From assembly GCA_019186965.1 (NCBI GenBank), contig JABARV010000004.1, positions 42,193 to 106,192 on the forward strand: a stretch of 64,000 nt of DNA, in the 5' to 3' direction. The first letter of the stretch is position 1. Each line of letters begins with the position of its first letter. A program made the translations under genes and the position numbers. The notes beneath the pieces are model-generated. The model made no database searches and had not been told where the DNA came from. It was given only the letters and a program-made list of their open reading frames with translations. Source of the DNA: Turneriella sp. (GTDB lineage Bacteria > Spirochaetota > Leptospiria > Turneriellales > Turneriellaceae). Below, one piece after another: positions 27,098 through 35,939 of this stretch.

Positions 27098-28009
27098 TTA
27101 AGTTTTGCCGTGTGGGTGTGCATTGCGGTATACTTCAAACAAGCGTTCCTTTGCAACGTGTGTATAATTTTGTGTCGTCGATACGCTTGCATGCCCCAGC
27201 ATTTCTTGGACATGGCGTATGTTGGCGCCGTTATTGAGTAAATCGGTCGCGAACGAATGCCGTAAACTATGCGGAGTTACGCGTGCATCAAGCCCAAGCG
27301 CGTGTGCACGTTTTTTTATTAAGTAGTGTGCGCCACGGCGTGTAAGCGGTCCGCCTTTAAAATTGATAAAAAGCGCATCACAATTTTTTTTCATGCGTAC
27401 AAGTACCTGTGCGCGAAAGGGCAGGTATTCTAATAATGCTCGTCGCGCTTTTTCTCCTAAATATACGACGCGGTCTTTACTTCCTTTACCACGCACTTTT
27501 ACTTCGTCGGGAATATAGGATAGCGAGAAAAAATTAATGCTGAGTAAAAGCGCTTCGGAAATCCTCATTCCCGACGAATAAACAGTTTCCCAAAGTGCTT
27601 TATCCCGTACGCCAGTAAAACGCATTTCGTCGCCTGTACCGTCTTCAAGAAGGCTTTCAAGTTCAACGGGGCGTAAAGCACGTGGCAATAAACGTTTGTA
27701 ACGCGCTGCTTTCAAAGACTGTACAGGATTTTTTTGGATGAGCGCCTTTTTTTCAAGATATACATAAAATGCTTTAAGCGCAGAAAGCTTTCGGGCCTGC
27801 GAGCGGCGCTCAAGATTTTCTCCGCGTGTGCGCAAAGTTCCTAAAAACGCGTATACATCGTCGCCCACAATTTGTGTTTCTTCAATTTGTTCTTTTTCTA
27901 AAAATGCAAACCATTGTTTAAGGTCATTTTCATAGGCGAGGAGCGTGTTTCGTGAGAGGTTTTTTTCACTTTCCAAATACGCCAAAAACGTGGAAAAATG
28001 TGCATGCAT
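27098..28009 (-). CDS. Tyrosine recombinase XerC/XerD family
   Basis: A 303-residue tyrosine recombinase. The N-terminal SAM-like core-binding domain begins FLAYLESEKNLSRNTLLAYENDL. The catalytic domain has YSSGMRISEALLL (Arg), VRGKGSKDRVVYLG (Lys), VTPHSLRHSFATDLLNNGANIRHVQEMLGHASVSTTQNYTHV (HxxR, His, Tyr nucleophile). Size and C-terminal end (ERLFEVYRNAHPHGK) match the chromosome-dimer resolvases XerC/XerD. It probably acts at dif. Its orthology to XerC or XerD cannot be decided here, and an integrase role is less likely because no mobile element surrounds it. It lies 20 bp downstream of a lipoprotein hydrolase gene. Confidence 0.92.
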   Translation of the reverse strand: MHAHFSTFLAYLESEKNLSRNTLLAYENDLKQWFAFLEKEQIEETQIVGDDVYAFLGTLRTRGENLERRSQARKLSALKAFYVYLEKKALIQKNPVQSLKAARYKRLLPRALRPVELESLLEDGTGDEMRFTGVRDKALWETVYSSGMRISEALLLSINFFSLSYIPDEVKVRGKGSKDRVVYLGEKARRALLEYLPFRAQVLVRMKKNCDALFINFKGGPLTRRGAHYLIKKRAHALGLDARVTPHSLRHSFATDLLNNGANIRHVQEMLGHASVSTTQNYTHVAKERLFEVYRNAHPHGKT

Positions 28010-28029
28010 ACTTGTTTTTATTATCGGCG

Positions 28030-29097
28030 TTAATTATGTTTATTTAACCATTCGACAATTTTGGGATGTACTTCTTTATGCGCGTTTTTGCCTATAATTA
28101 TGTCGGTATGCCCATAGTCTTCGCTAAAGCCGTCGGCGCGAGAAAAAATTTCGAAGGTTTTGTCTTTAGAAGAAATACGTTCATAAACATCGCGTATAAT
28201 CGCAGGATCGGCGAGTTCGTCACGCCGTGCAGCTAAAAGATACACAGGGATTGTAATATTTTTTAAATTTTCTCGGTACGGAATTTTTCCATCTGCCGAA
28301 AAAAGTCCTCCGTGTTCGGTCATGTAAATAAATTGGTTTATCTCGCGCTTTGCAATATTGTTTAAAGATGTACGCATCAGTTGCGCTTTGGCAACCTCGT
28401 CTGTGTTTTCTTTGTAGAGGAATGCATCGATAAAAGAGGCGTAGAGCGCCTCTGGAAAGTAGCTTGCAGTAAATCCCAAAAAGCGGACGGGGATGGCAGG
28501 GATAAGCGCCATTGCACCACGCATGCGGTACGCAATAAAAGGAAGTTTTGCGTATGGAAGAAAGCTCATGGGGGAGGCAATTGCAACAAAGTTTGCAATC
28601 CTACTTTCTTGGAAGCTTCCCAGACGGGCGTGCATAATAATTCCTCCCATACTGTGCCCCATGTAGTTAAGTTTTTTTGCACCCGTTTTTTCCATAACAA
28701 AGCGGATGGCTGCATCTAAATCTTTTAAAATATAATCGTCTACAGAATATTTATATGTATGTTTGCCGAAAAAAAATCCTGTTTCACCGGCGTCGTTACG
28801 CCCGCGTAGGTCCATTAGCCATACATCGTACCCTGCTTCTTGTAAAGCGTGTATAAGCGAGTTATTGCCTTTAATTTTGAAATATTCGCGGTTTGCGCCA
28901 AGGCCATGGCAAACAAGAATGGGATATTTTCGCGCTTGGTTTGTATTTCGCGAGGGAAAGTGCTCGATGGTAAGCTTCCAATCGTCTTGCGTTGTTACTG
29001 TGTGCTTTTCTCCTTGAGAGAGGGGAAGGCTTTTGCACGAGAAGCAAAAAATTCCTAAAAGAAGAAATGTCTTTAAATTTTTTTTATAGAATAGCAT
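28030..29097 (-). CDS. Alpha/beta-hydrolase lipoprotein, lipase-like
   Basis: A 355-residue protein with signal MLFYKKNLKTFLLLGIFCFSC and lipobox Cys21. The hydrolase fold shows YPILVCHGLGANREYF (oxyanion region), DVWLMDLRGRNDAGET, the nucleophile elbow NYMGHSMGGIIMHARLG (Ser of GHSMGG), a late Asp in AARRDELADPAII and a C-terminal His in EDYGHTDIIIGKNA. This resembles the acid-lipase/AB-hydrolase branch. It is likely an outer-membrane-anchored lipase or esterase acting on host or environmental lipids. It ends 20 bp before xer on the same strand. Confidence 0.87.
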   Translation of the reverse strand: MLFYKKNLKTFLLLGIFCFSCKSLPLSQGEKHTVTTQDDWKLTIEHFPSRNTNQARKYPILVCHGLGANREYFKIKGNNSLIHALQEAGYDVWLMDLRGRNDAGETGFFFGKHTYKYSVDDYILKDLDAAIRFVMEKTGAKKLNYMGHSMGGIIMHARLGSFQESRIANFVAIASPMSFLPYAKLPFIAYRMRGAMALIPAIPVRFLGFTASYFPEALYASFIDAFLYKENTDEVAKAQLMRTSLNNIAKREINQFIYMTEHGGLFSADGKIPYRENLKNITIPVYLLAARRDELADPAIIRDVYERISSKDKTFEIFSRADGFSEDYGHTDIIIGKNAHKEVHPKIVEWLNKHN

Positions 29098-29108
29098 ACT
29101 ATCAAACT

Positions 29109-29657
29109 TTAAAAATAAAATCCCATGCGGATACGGTATGTAGGCGCAGATAAATCGAGCGGTATATCTTTTGCGTATTGGATTACGCTATAACCAACTT
29201 CACCTTCTACGAAAAAAATTCCCCAATAGTAAAGAGTAATTCCGGTAAACGCGGTAATTTTCGGCGACCAGTTTTGCGAAAGGGTCGAAGATTTAAGGTA
29301 CACAAAGCCCGACTCGGCACCCAAGTAGATATCAAACCAAAAACGGGGAAAAAGGTGGAATGCCGCACCTAAAGAAAAGGGGTAGTACTCCATATTTGTG
29401 ATTACCTTCGAGAGAGGAACTCCCGCTGAGCCACGTACACCTATGCGGTCTTTCAACATAAATTCAAAAGTTCCTTGCAGAAGGTGTGTTTCGTATTTAG
29501 GCGGATTTTCTCTGTACCATGCCAGCCCCAGTTTGAGGTTAGATTCTTGAATCCCATCGTTTGCGTTAGTTCCCTGTTGGTTTGAGGCTATAGCCGCAAG
29601 GCTATTTACGGAAAATAATAGAAGGGCTATTGAAATTATTTTTGTGTTTATTGTCAT
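29109..29657 (-). CDS. Probable outer-membrane beta-barrel protein
   Basis: A 182-residue protein with a signal peptide (MTINTKIISIALLLFSVNSLA) and alternating aromatic/hydrophobic strands such as FEFMLKDRIGVRGSAG, FWFDIYLGAESGFVYL and YRIRMGFYF. The terminal Phe and the Y-R-I-R-M-G-F-Y-F last strand are typical of BAM-inserted barrels. About eight strands fit the length. No family is recognised. AGAGG precedes the start. It sits between two enzymes of envelope type on the same strand and may serve as a small porin or structural barrel. Confidence 0.72.
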   Translation of the reverse strand: MTINTKIISIALLLFSVNSLAAIASNQQGTNANDGIQESNLKLGLAWYRENPPKYETHLLQGTFEFMLKDRIGVRGSAGVPLSKVITNMEYYPFSLGAAFHLFPRFWFDIYLGAESGFVYLKSSTLSQNWSPKITAFTGITLYYWGIFFVEGEVGYSVIQYAKDIPLDLSAPTYRIRMGFYF

Positions 29658-29666
29658 ATCATCCTC

Positions 29667-31676
29667 TTATTTTAGATTTCCTTTATATACCGCGCGGTAA
29701 AAATTTTGGGAGGCGTGGCGGCCTTTTAAAACTAAAGAACGGTATTTGTTGGCTGTAGTGCGATCTTCATTTGCAAGATTATTTTTTTCGTAAGGGTCCT
29801 CTTTTATATTAAAGAGCTCTTCAAAGCTGTCGTTTACGCGGTAGGTGTATTTTGTTTGTCCATCGATAATTCCAATAATGTCGTCTGCCCACTGCGCGTG
29901 GAGTAGGGCGTACTGTTCGCGGTGCGCTGAAAGCAGGCTTATACCTTGGTAGTGTTTTGGCGGCTTAATTCCTAAAATATCAAGTGCAGTCGGCGCAATA
30001 TCGACCATACGCGAGATACCGTCGTAACGGATGCCTTTGGAAAAAATCTGTGGATTTAAAATTGCAAAAGGAACGTGTACGTTTTCTTCGTATATAAAAA
30101 GCGAGTGGAGGTAGTTACCCGAATGCTGATAAAACGCTTCACCGTGATCTGCAAATACAAAGACGACGGTATTTTTGAGCAAGTTATTTTTTTCAAGAGC
30201 GGCCATGAATTCACCAAAAACGTAATCGGAAAAATAGAGGGAATTGATGTATTGCAACCAATACTGTTCTTTTCGGCCAGTGTTTTGTAGTAATTCCGTT
30301 TTGGTTATATTAAATTTTTCCTCAGGTACTAAGTAAGGATGGTGCGGGGATATAGGCAAAACGACAGCAAATTTCGGGTGCTTTGTTTTTTGCTTCATAA
30401 AATTGATAAAAGGTTTAACCATAACCCTGTCGTCTGCTTGCCATGTAGGGTCTATAGGCGGAAACTCTTTATGGTCAAGCTCTGTAAAGCCAAGTTGCAC
30501 ATCGACTTGGCGGTTACGTAGAAAATCGCGCCGACAAAAATTATCGAGGCTCGAGCCATGGAAAATGGCATTGTAAAATCCAGCTTCCTTTAGTGTTTCG
30601 TAAATTGTAGTAAGCGGAATTTGTGGCTGCGAACAGGGAAGAAAATTTTTGTCGGGGTATTGGTATGCGGAGGTAAGCACCGTGTAAAATGTGTTAATCG
30701 AAAGCGGAAATTGTGCATAGTGGCGTTCTGCGGCAAACCCATGCTTCCACACTTTTTTGAGGTTTGGCATTACGTCTTGGCCTTTGTATTGTAGGTTACG
30801 GTACTGGGCAGATGTCGATTCTAAAAAATAAAAAACAATGTTATAATGCATCCCCCGCTCAAAAGGAATACGTGGAAAAAAGCGGCGGTTGAAAGGAGAG
30901 TCGGTGTTGTATCTGGAAAGAGGAGATACCTTTTTTGTTTTTACACTAACAAAACTTGTTTCATCTTTTTCCAAAGTGTGTGTGGATGGGTCTTTACGAA
31001 AAAAATGTGCGCTTAGTTCGCTAAGGGGATTTGTGAAAATTGTCGAGAATTCAAATTTTATTTTTTTACCTCCACCTGTAGGCTTATTGGGAGATAACGC
31101 GCCAACAAGTATAAAAGCGAAAAAAGTAGTAATCGTGCTCCAAAGAAAAAATCTACCAATTTTCTTTTCGCTAATTTTTTTAAGGAAAGCAAACCCCAAA
31201 GCTGTAAAAAATGTAAGCGCAAGAATAGGAATACTCTTGCGAAAGGGGATGAGCGTAAGTTCAGAAATAGTCGAAGTCACCATAGCGTTTTGGAACGTCC
31301 CCAGCGATTGGCCAAAAAATGACGTTTGGAATGGTGATTCAAAAATTGTGACGAAAAGGAGCGAACCTGCAAGAAGCGTACCGTAGGAAATAAGGAGTAT
31401 AAGTACGGATGTGATAATGATGCGGCGGTGTATTTTGTTCTCTAAAAAAATAATGAAGATAATTGGAATAGAAAGTGTAAACGCAAGCGCTATGTCGGTC
31501 GGGGCGCTTTGCCGTATAAGAGAAAATATTCCGAGGCGTAACTCGGGATAAATTTCTCTAAGTTCGTAGATAAGAAAAATACGGTAGCTTACCGCAAGGA
31601 TAAGTGCACTAAGGGCGATGTACGAAACTGCAAAAATTGTGTATGAAAAACGCGTATTGTTCCGCCAAAAGGACAT
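29667..31676 (-). CDS. Membrane sulfatase/LTA-synthase-like enzyme
   Basis: A 669-residue protein with about five N-terminal helices (to residue 205) and an alkaline-phosphatase-fold domain. The domain starts YNIVFYFLESTSAQYRNL. The nucleophile region is HYAQFPLSINTFYTVLTSAYQYP, without a Cys/Ser-x-Pro-x-Arg sulfatase motif. The metal site is VFVFADHGEAFYQHSGNYLHS, followed by MVDIAPTALDILGI and LFNIKEDPYEKNNLAN, a sulfatase-like end. It probably transfers or removes a phospho-group on envelope polymers. It is one of three alkaline-phosphatase-fold membrane proteins in this window, and lies divergent to another of them. Confidence 0.84.
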   Translation of the reverse strand: MSFWRNNTRFSYTIFAVSYIALSALILAVSYRIFLIYELREIYPELRLGIFSLIRQSAPTDIALAFTLSIPIIFIIFLENKIHRRIIITSVLILLISYGTLLAGSLLFVTIFESPFQTSFFGQSLGTFQNAMVTSTISELTLIPFRKSIPILALTFFTALGFAFLKKISEKKIGRFFLWSTITTFFAFILVGALSPNKPTGGGKKIKFEFSTIFTNPLSELSAHFFRKDPSTHTLEKDETSFVSVKTKKVSPLSRYNTDSPFNRRFFPRIPFERGMHYNIVFYFLESTSAQYRNLQYKGQDVMPNLKKVWKHGFAAERHYAQFPLSINTFYTVLTSAYQYPDKNFLPCSQPQIPLTTIYETLKEAGFYNAIFHGSSLDNFCRRDFLRNRQVDVQLGFTELDHKEFPPIDPTWQADDRVMVKPFINFMKQKTKHPKFAVVLPISPHHPYLVPEEKFNITKTELLQNTGRKEQYWLQYINSLYFSDYVFGEFMAALEKNNLLKNTVVFVFADHGEAFYQHSGNYLHSLFIYEENVHVPFAILNPQIFSKGIRYDGISRMVDIAPTALDILGIKPPKHYQGISLLSAHREQYALLHAQWADDIIGIIDGQTKYTYRVNDSFEELFNIKEDPYEKNNLANEDRTTANKYRSLVLKGRHASQNFYRAVYKGNLK

Positions 31677-31726
31677 TTGTGAGGATAGTTAATAGTTTGG
31701 AGCGAAGGTGAGAACTTGTTTCACAT

Positions 31727-31749
31727 ATTATTAAAGCAGTTTTAATAAT
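31727..31749. promoter_or_regulatory. AT-rich palindrome between divergent phosphatase-fold genes
   Basis: Perfect 9-bp inverted repeat ATTATTAAA (31727-31735) and TTTAATAAT (31741-31749) with a GCAGT centre, 50 bp upstream of the leftward gene at 31676. It could be an operator or a leader hairpin; no regulator is assigned. Confidence 0.42.
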
Positions 31750-31902
31750 TTTTCATAGAACACCGCAGCCTTCTCAAGATTTTTGACGCCAAGTGTTAAT
31801 ATGTGGATGCGTGCCTGCATTTTTCCAGTGCATGGAATGTATGCACTTTGCAAAGTTATTTTTTTATTGTTTTCCCCGTGTCACGTTTGGTAAGTCGTTG
31901 TC

Positions 31903-33618
31903 GTGCGTTGGAATTTCTGGAAACGCTACCAAGGTTCAACGGTTCGTCCTCCGTGGTATTTCATTTTGTTTTTGGGTGTAGTATTTTTTTTTTCTGCGTT
32001 TAGCCTTTTGCGTGTAAAAATAAACACCACATTTTTCCCCTACCACGCCGATTTTACCCTGCATAATTCGGATCCCGGGCGTGCAGAAGGAGTGTGGCGC
32101 GAAAAACTGACAAAATATATTTTCCTCGTTGTAATCGACGGCATAAATGAAGAGAGTATAAAGTATATGCCGTTTTTATCTTCATTGAAAAAAAATGCAG
32201 CGTACTTTTCCGCACACGCCCCTTTCCCATCGCTTTCGCGCACAGGGTACGCGACTCTTCTTACAGGAGCGCCTCCAGATGTGACAGGGATAAGTGCAGA
32301 AGAAAAATCTGTACTCGATAGCCGTATAGATTCGCTTCCTAACCAGTTGCAATATGCTGGATGGAAGACCGCTTTTGTTGGCTCATCTCGTTGGCTTGAA
32401 TTTTTCGATACAGTTTTTGATCTTGCAGCAGTAGATTCTTCGTACAATACTGGAGATGCTATCTTTAAAGAAGAAATCAGCCTAAATTCGGGAACTACGA
32501 AAGGTAGAGAAATACTGTGGCATGGAACGTACCAAGATACTCCCGACGGTTGGCGGTATTTTACAAAGCGTTTTGGGTTGCAAAATATTTACGGTGACGA
32601 TATAGCAACCAGCAAAAGTGAAGATGGCATACGTACGAGTAAAGCGCTACGCATGTGGAAAAAAGAAGGCGCTGATTTTCTTTTGCTCCACTTGCAAACG
32701 CCACTTTATGCAGCTAAAAAAAGCCAAGGTGTCCAAAACGGTTTATACCTTAATGCATTAAGGGAAAGCGATCTTAATATAGAGCGTGTTTTAAATGCAA
32801 TTAATTTTAAAACATCGACACTTGTTGTAACCGCGACGCATGGGTATACCCCTGCATTTTTAGGGAGAGGGTATGGTGGAGGCGAAGCGCCTTCTCGTAC
32901 GGTTCCGCTTTTTTTCAAAGGCGCTTCTTTTAAAGAGGGAAACTTTGGTTATGCCGAATTATCCGATGCGGTTGCAACGCTTACCGCATTATCGGGCGCT
33001 GCTTTCCCTCGGCACAACTCTGGAAAAATTTTAGATTCTGCTTTGAATTTGGATGAAGAGACAATCAACCCTGCAAAATTTCGCCTGCGGCAACAACAAC
33101 AGCATTACAATAGAGCACTGCACGCTTCACAAAAGAAATTCATCAAGCTTTACGCAAAAGAAGAGAAAGTGCGTACCCTTTTGGCCCTGTTTTTTCTTTT
33201 AGGTATAGTTTTTATTTTATGGAAATGTGCAAACTTTTTACGGGGAATGCTTTTTTATCTTTTATGCACGGGAGTAACTTTTGGCTTTTATTTCCTTTTT
33301 TTTCGTACGCTAATGTATCCTTCTGCTTTTTTAGAGTGGCCTGCGTACTATTTACTTTTTGGAGTAAACCTTTTTGCAGGTATTTTGGTTGTTCTTTTCA
33401 CACGCTGGCTTTCTTTTAAGGAAACGATTTTCCATAGCGTTCTTTTTTCCGGCTTTATTTCTACCGCAACGGTTTTATTTGTTGCGTGGTATGCATGGAT
33501 ATACTATATAGATCCAACTTTTCTTATGGTAAATATTTTTTTTCAAATCCAAGCTATAGCCATGTTTTTTGTTTATACCGTAGATGCCCTATACCGGATT
33601 ATGCTTGGCCGTATGTAG
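31903..33618 (+). CDS. Type I phosphodiesterase/nucleotide-pyrophosphatase-like membrane protein
   Basis: A 571-residue protein: one N-terminal helix (PPWYFILFLGVVFFFSAFSLL), an alkaline-phosphatase-fold domain (residues 70-370) and about five C-terminal helices. The domain shows YIFLVVIDGINEESIKYMPFL and the nucleophile region APFPSLSRTGYATLLTGAPPDVTG, as in type I phosphodiesterases. A late metal-binding segment is TLVVTATHGYTPAFLGRG, where the usual D-H-G is T-H-G, so one metal ligand may be missing. The start is GTG at 31903 with a weak ribosome binding site. A role in cleaving or transferring phosphodiesters in the envelope is inferred. Confidence 0.74.
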   Translation: MRWNFWKRYQGSTVRPPWYFILFLGVVFFFSAFSLLRVKINTTFFPYHADFTLHNSDPGRAEGVWREKLTKYIFLVVIDGINEESIKYMPFLSSLKKNAAYFSAHAPFPSLSRTGYATLLTGAPPDVTGISAEEKSVLDSRIDSLPNQLQYAGWKTAFVGSSRWLEFFDTVFDLAAVDSSYNTGDAIFKEEISLNSGTTKGREILWHGTYQDTPDGWRYFTKRFGLQNIYGDDIATSKSEDGIRTSKALRMWKKEGADFLLLHLQTPLYAAKKSQGVQNGLYLNALRESDLNIERVLNAINFKTSTLVVTATHGYTPAFLGRGYGGGEAPSRTVPLFFKGASFKEGNFGYAELSDAVATLTALSGAAFPRHNSGKILDSALNLDEETINPAKFRLRQQQQHYNRALHASQKKFIKLYAKEEKVRTLLALFFLLGIVFILWKCANFLRGMLFYLLCTGVTFGFYFLFFRTLMYPSAFLEWPAYYLLFGVNLFAGILVVLFTRWLSFKETIFHSVLFSGFISTATVLFVAWYAWIYYIDPTFLMVNIFFQIQAIAMFFVYTVDALYRIMLGRM

Positions 33619-33641
33619 TGTACTCGAAGTTCGCATTGTGT

Positions 33642-34796
33642 ATGCAAAAATTTATTTTCGCATCCATAGCTATTGCAGTTATAGCCTGCCATCCGCGGCC
33701 TAAAACGGCACAAATTGTTTTAGAAAATCCAAAAAAAAGTTACTGGTTTTTGTCTGAGCGCTATCCGTACCAATTTATGCGCATTGAACTACATGAAAAG
33801 CACACCGAAGGTTTGCCGAGCCTAACACTCGAACTTAAAATATTGACCGATAGCGTTGGCTCTACCTGGCGTGAAAACGGTGCAGCGACAGAAATTGCGT
33901 TTATCCGCCCACAAAAAGGGACAATAGTACTTACTCCACAAAAAGATACCAAAGCGTACGTAGGGCGTTATAAAATAGATAAAATAAAGTTACCCGTTAT
34001 CGACGTGCGTATAGGGAAAGAACATAAGGCGCTTCTTTACACAACGGACGAAGCAGAGGTGGATCGTGTATTGCGCGAAAACGACAAATTAAAGCTCGAT
34101 GTTGTTTGGGGACCAACACCTACCTCTGTGTCCGATATAATGTTTGCGTTCACAAAACCGACAGCAAACGATACAATTTACGACCTTGGCTGTGGAGATG
34201 CCCGCATCCTTATTAGGGCAGCAGAAAAATTTGGTTCGCGTGGTATTGGATACGATTTGGATCAAAAATTACTCGACAAAGGTATGGCAGAGGCCAAAAA
34301 AAGGAAAGTAGACCACCTAGTCACTCTATCGAACCAAAACCTTTTTACCGCCAACATTTCAGATGCAACGATTGTAGCGCTTTATTTGGGAGAACGTAAC
34401 AACAACAAACTTAAACCCAAACTGTTTCGGGATTTAAAACCTGGAACAAAAATTGTTTCGCACAATTGGCACATGACCGATTGGCAGGTAGATAATTCCC
34501 AACTTACCAAAGATAAAACCCGTATCGTATATTTTTGGATTATGCCGGCAAATTTATCAGGAGTTTGGCAAAGCGCAGATAGCACAACCCGATTAACAAT
34601 CCACCAGCAATACCAAATGGTAGATGCCACAATTTTTTCCAATGGAGGAGAGAAAAAGTTTGAGGGGTTACGTATTGTGGGTACGAAACTTACAATTCCC
34701 CAGCTGGATACATTGGAATTTATAGATGGAAAACTCGTGGGTAAAACAGAAAAATTTATACGCAAAGAAGGAACACAGGAACCTTTTGCTATGTGA
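33642..34796 (+). CDS. Exported lipoprotein with SAM-dependent methyltransferase domain
   Basis: Starting at the ATG at 33642 the product is 384 residues and begins MQKFIFASIAIAVIACHPRP, a short signal peptide with lipobox Cys17. An earlier in-frame start at 33486 lies inside the previous gene and is rejected. Residues 20-165 form an uncharacterised N-terminal beta-rich part. Then comes a class I methyltransferase core: DTIYDLGCGDARILIRAAEKFGSRGIGYDLDQ (motif I and the acidic loop) and DATIVALYLGERNNNKLKPK. The closest recognised pattern is the FAM173/ANTKMT-like lysine methyltransferases and related bacterial exported proteins. A methyltransferase outside the cytoplasm is odd because SAM is not known there. 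Confidence 0.75.
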   Translation: MQKFIFASIAIAVIACHPRPKTAQIVLENPKKSYWFLSERYPYQFMRIELHEKHTEGLPSLTLELKILTDSVGSTWRENGAATEIAFIRPQKGTIVLTPQKDTKAYVGRYKIDKIKLPVIDVRIGKEHKALLYTTDEAEVDRVLRENDKLKLDVVWGPTPTSVSDIMFAFTKPTANDTIYDLGCGDARILIRAAEKFGSRGIGYDLDQKLLDKGMAEAKKRKVDHLVTLSNQNLFTANISDATIVALYLGERNNNKLKPKLFRDLKPGTKIVSHNWHMTDWQVDNSQLTKDKTRIVYFWIMPANLSGVWQSADSTTRLTIHQQYQMVDATIFSNGGEKKFEGLRIVGTKLTIPQLDTLEFIDGKLVGKTEKFIRKEGTQEPFAM

Positions 34797-35054
34797 GATT
34801 TTTTTGGGATTGCCAAAGTGGGTAGGCCGGAACTCGCGAAGCCAAAATAGCGATTCAAAATGTGCGGAAAATTTGGCCCAGCGAGTTGGCGCACAGGCTC
34901 CTTCCCCCCACAGTACCGCAAATCGACAAAATAATTGACATTTTGTTCACAAATAATGATGCACCTCGTAGAAGCTTTTGGATTTGTTTGTGCGCTACAC
35001 AATGTGTTTTGCATGGGCTATTGAATAACCCCAAACCAAAGCTCTGGAGGATTT

Positions 35055-35870
35055 ATGAAAGTAAGAAAAAATAAACAAACGTTTAGTAATCCTGTGCCGA
35101 AGCATTGGGCGGGTGATGAAGCTTTCCAAAGCCATATACTCAACGTTTTGAGTCTTATGTTTCCTGGCGGAGAGGGGTTTTTTATCCGTTCGGTGAAGCA
35201 ATTTAAAGACCAAATCGACGATCCAAAATTGCAAGAAGCAATTAAGGGTTTTATTGGCCAAGAAATGCAACACACTATGGCGCACGAACGTTTCAACGAA
35301 TCTGTGCAAAAAAATATTGCCGACATGGGTTGGTTTAACTGGCTTTTTACTGTGCCGACGTTTGAATGGTTAGAGCCTTTTGCGCGTAATTCGTTGGGAT
35401 TGCATAAACTATGCCTTTCCATTACCGCTGCAGCGGAAAACATGACGGGCGGCTTTGCGCAATCCCTTTTTGCGCCAGGGCAAGCAGAAAAAATTCTGCG
35501 CGACGATGTCCGCGACCTTTACCTTTGGCATGCTGCCGAAGAGATGGAGCACCGCGATCTTGCGTACGATGTCTTTTTAAAAGTAGGCGGCAATTATCCT
35601 ACACGCATAGCAGGGCTTGCGCTTGCATACGGAATTATTAGCGCGTACGTTGCAGTCGGAACGACCTATCTTATTTTAACCGACAAAGAATTCCCCTGGG
35701 CAAAGTTACCCAAACAAGCATGGGATCTTTTTACTCAGGAAAACGCGATTGGTCGGGTCTTCTTAGAAGGTATGGTTGACTACCTACGTACCGATTTCCA
35801 CCCAAGCCAGCATCCTATGCATGCAGGCGCTCTTGCGTATTTAGCAAATCTCGAGAAGGCAGCTTCTTAA
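35055..35870 (+). CDS. PF10118-type metal-dependent hydrolase (ferritin-like diiron protein)
   Basis: A 271-residue, mostly helical protein. Two Glu/His helix motifs, FIGQEMQHTMAHERFN and WHAAEEMEHRDLAYDVF, match the diiron-type metal site of the PF10118 'metal-dependent hydrolase' family. A hydrophobic stretch around ALAYGIISAYVAVGTTYLIL suggests membrane association. The family lacks a firmly assigned reaction, so hydrolase versus oxygenase is open. GGAGG lies 7 bp before the ATG. A hairpin follows the stop, shared with the convergent U32 gene. The 258 bp before this gene contain no recognisable gene. Confidence 0.86.
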   Translation: MKVRKNKQTFSNPVPKHWAGDEAFQSHILNVLSLMFPGGEGFFIRSVKQFKDQIDDPKLQEAIKGFIGQEMQHTMAHERFNESVQKNIADMGWFNWLFTVPTFEWLEPFARNSLGLHKLCLSITAAAENMTGGFAQSLFAPGQAEKILRDDVRDLYLWHAAEEMEHRDLAYDVFLKVGGNYPTRIAGLALAYGIISAYVAVGTTYLILTDKEFPWAKLPKQAWDLFTQENAIGRVFLEGMVDYLRTDFHPSQHPMHAGALAYLANLEKAAS

Positions 35871-35889
35871 GATTTTTTGTTTATATTTG

Positions 35890-35922
35890 CCCCACACCAC
35901 AGTTGTGGAAGTGGTTGTGGGG
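35890..35922. terminator. Probable bidirectional terminator
   Basis: CCCCACACCAC (35890-35900) and GTGGTTGTGGGG (35911-35922) form a GC-rich stem with one bulge between two convergent genes (stops at 35870 and 35940). It is followed by TAATTTATTT on the plus strand, a weak T-tract. Confidence 0.6.
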
Positions 35923-35939
35923 TAATTTATTTCGAGCAC

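Noticed and set aside
34382..35014. 210-codon minus-strand frame over the end of the methyltransferase lipoprotein gene
   Set aside because: Most of it is the opposite strand of a well-supported gene and the rest shows no domain or ribosome binding site.
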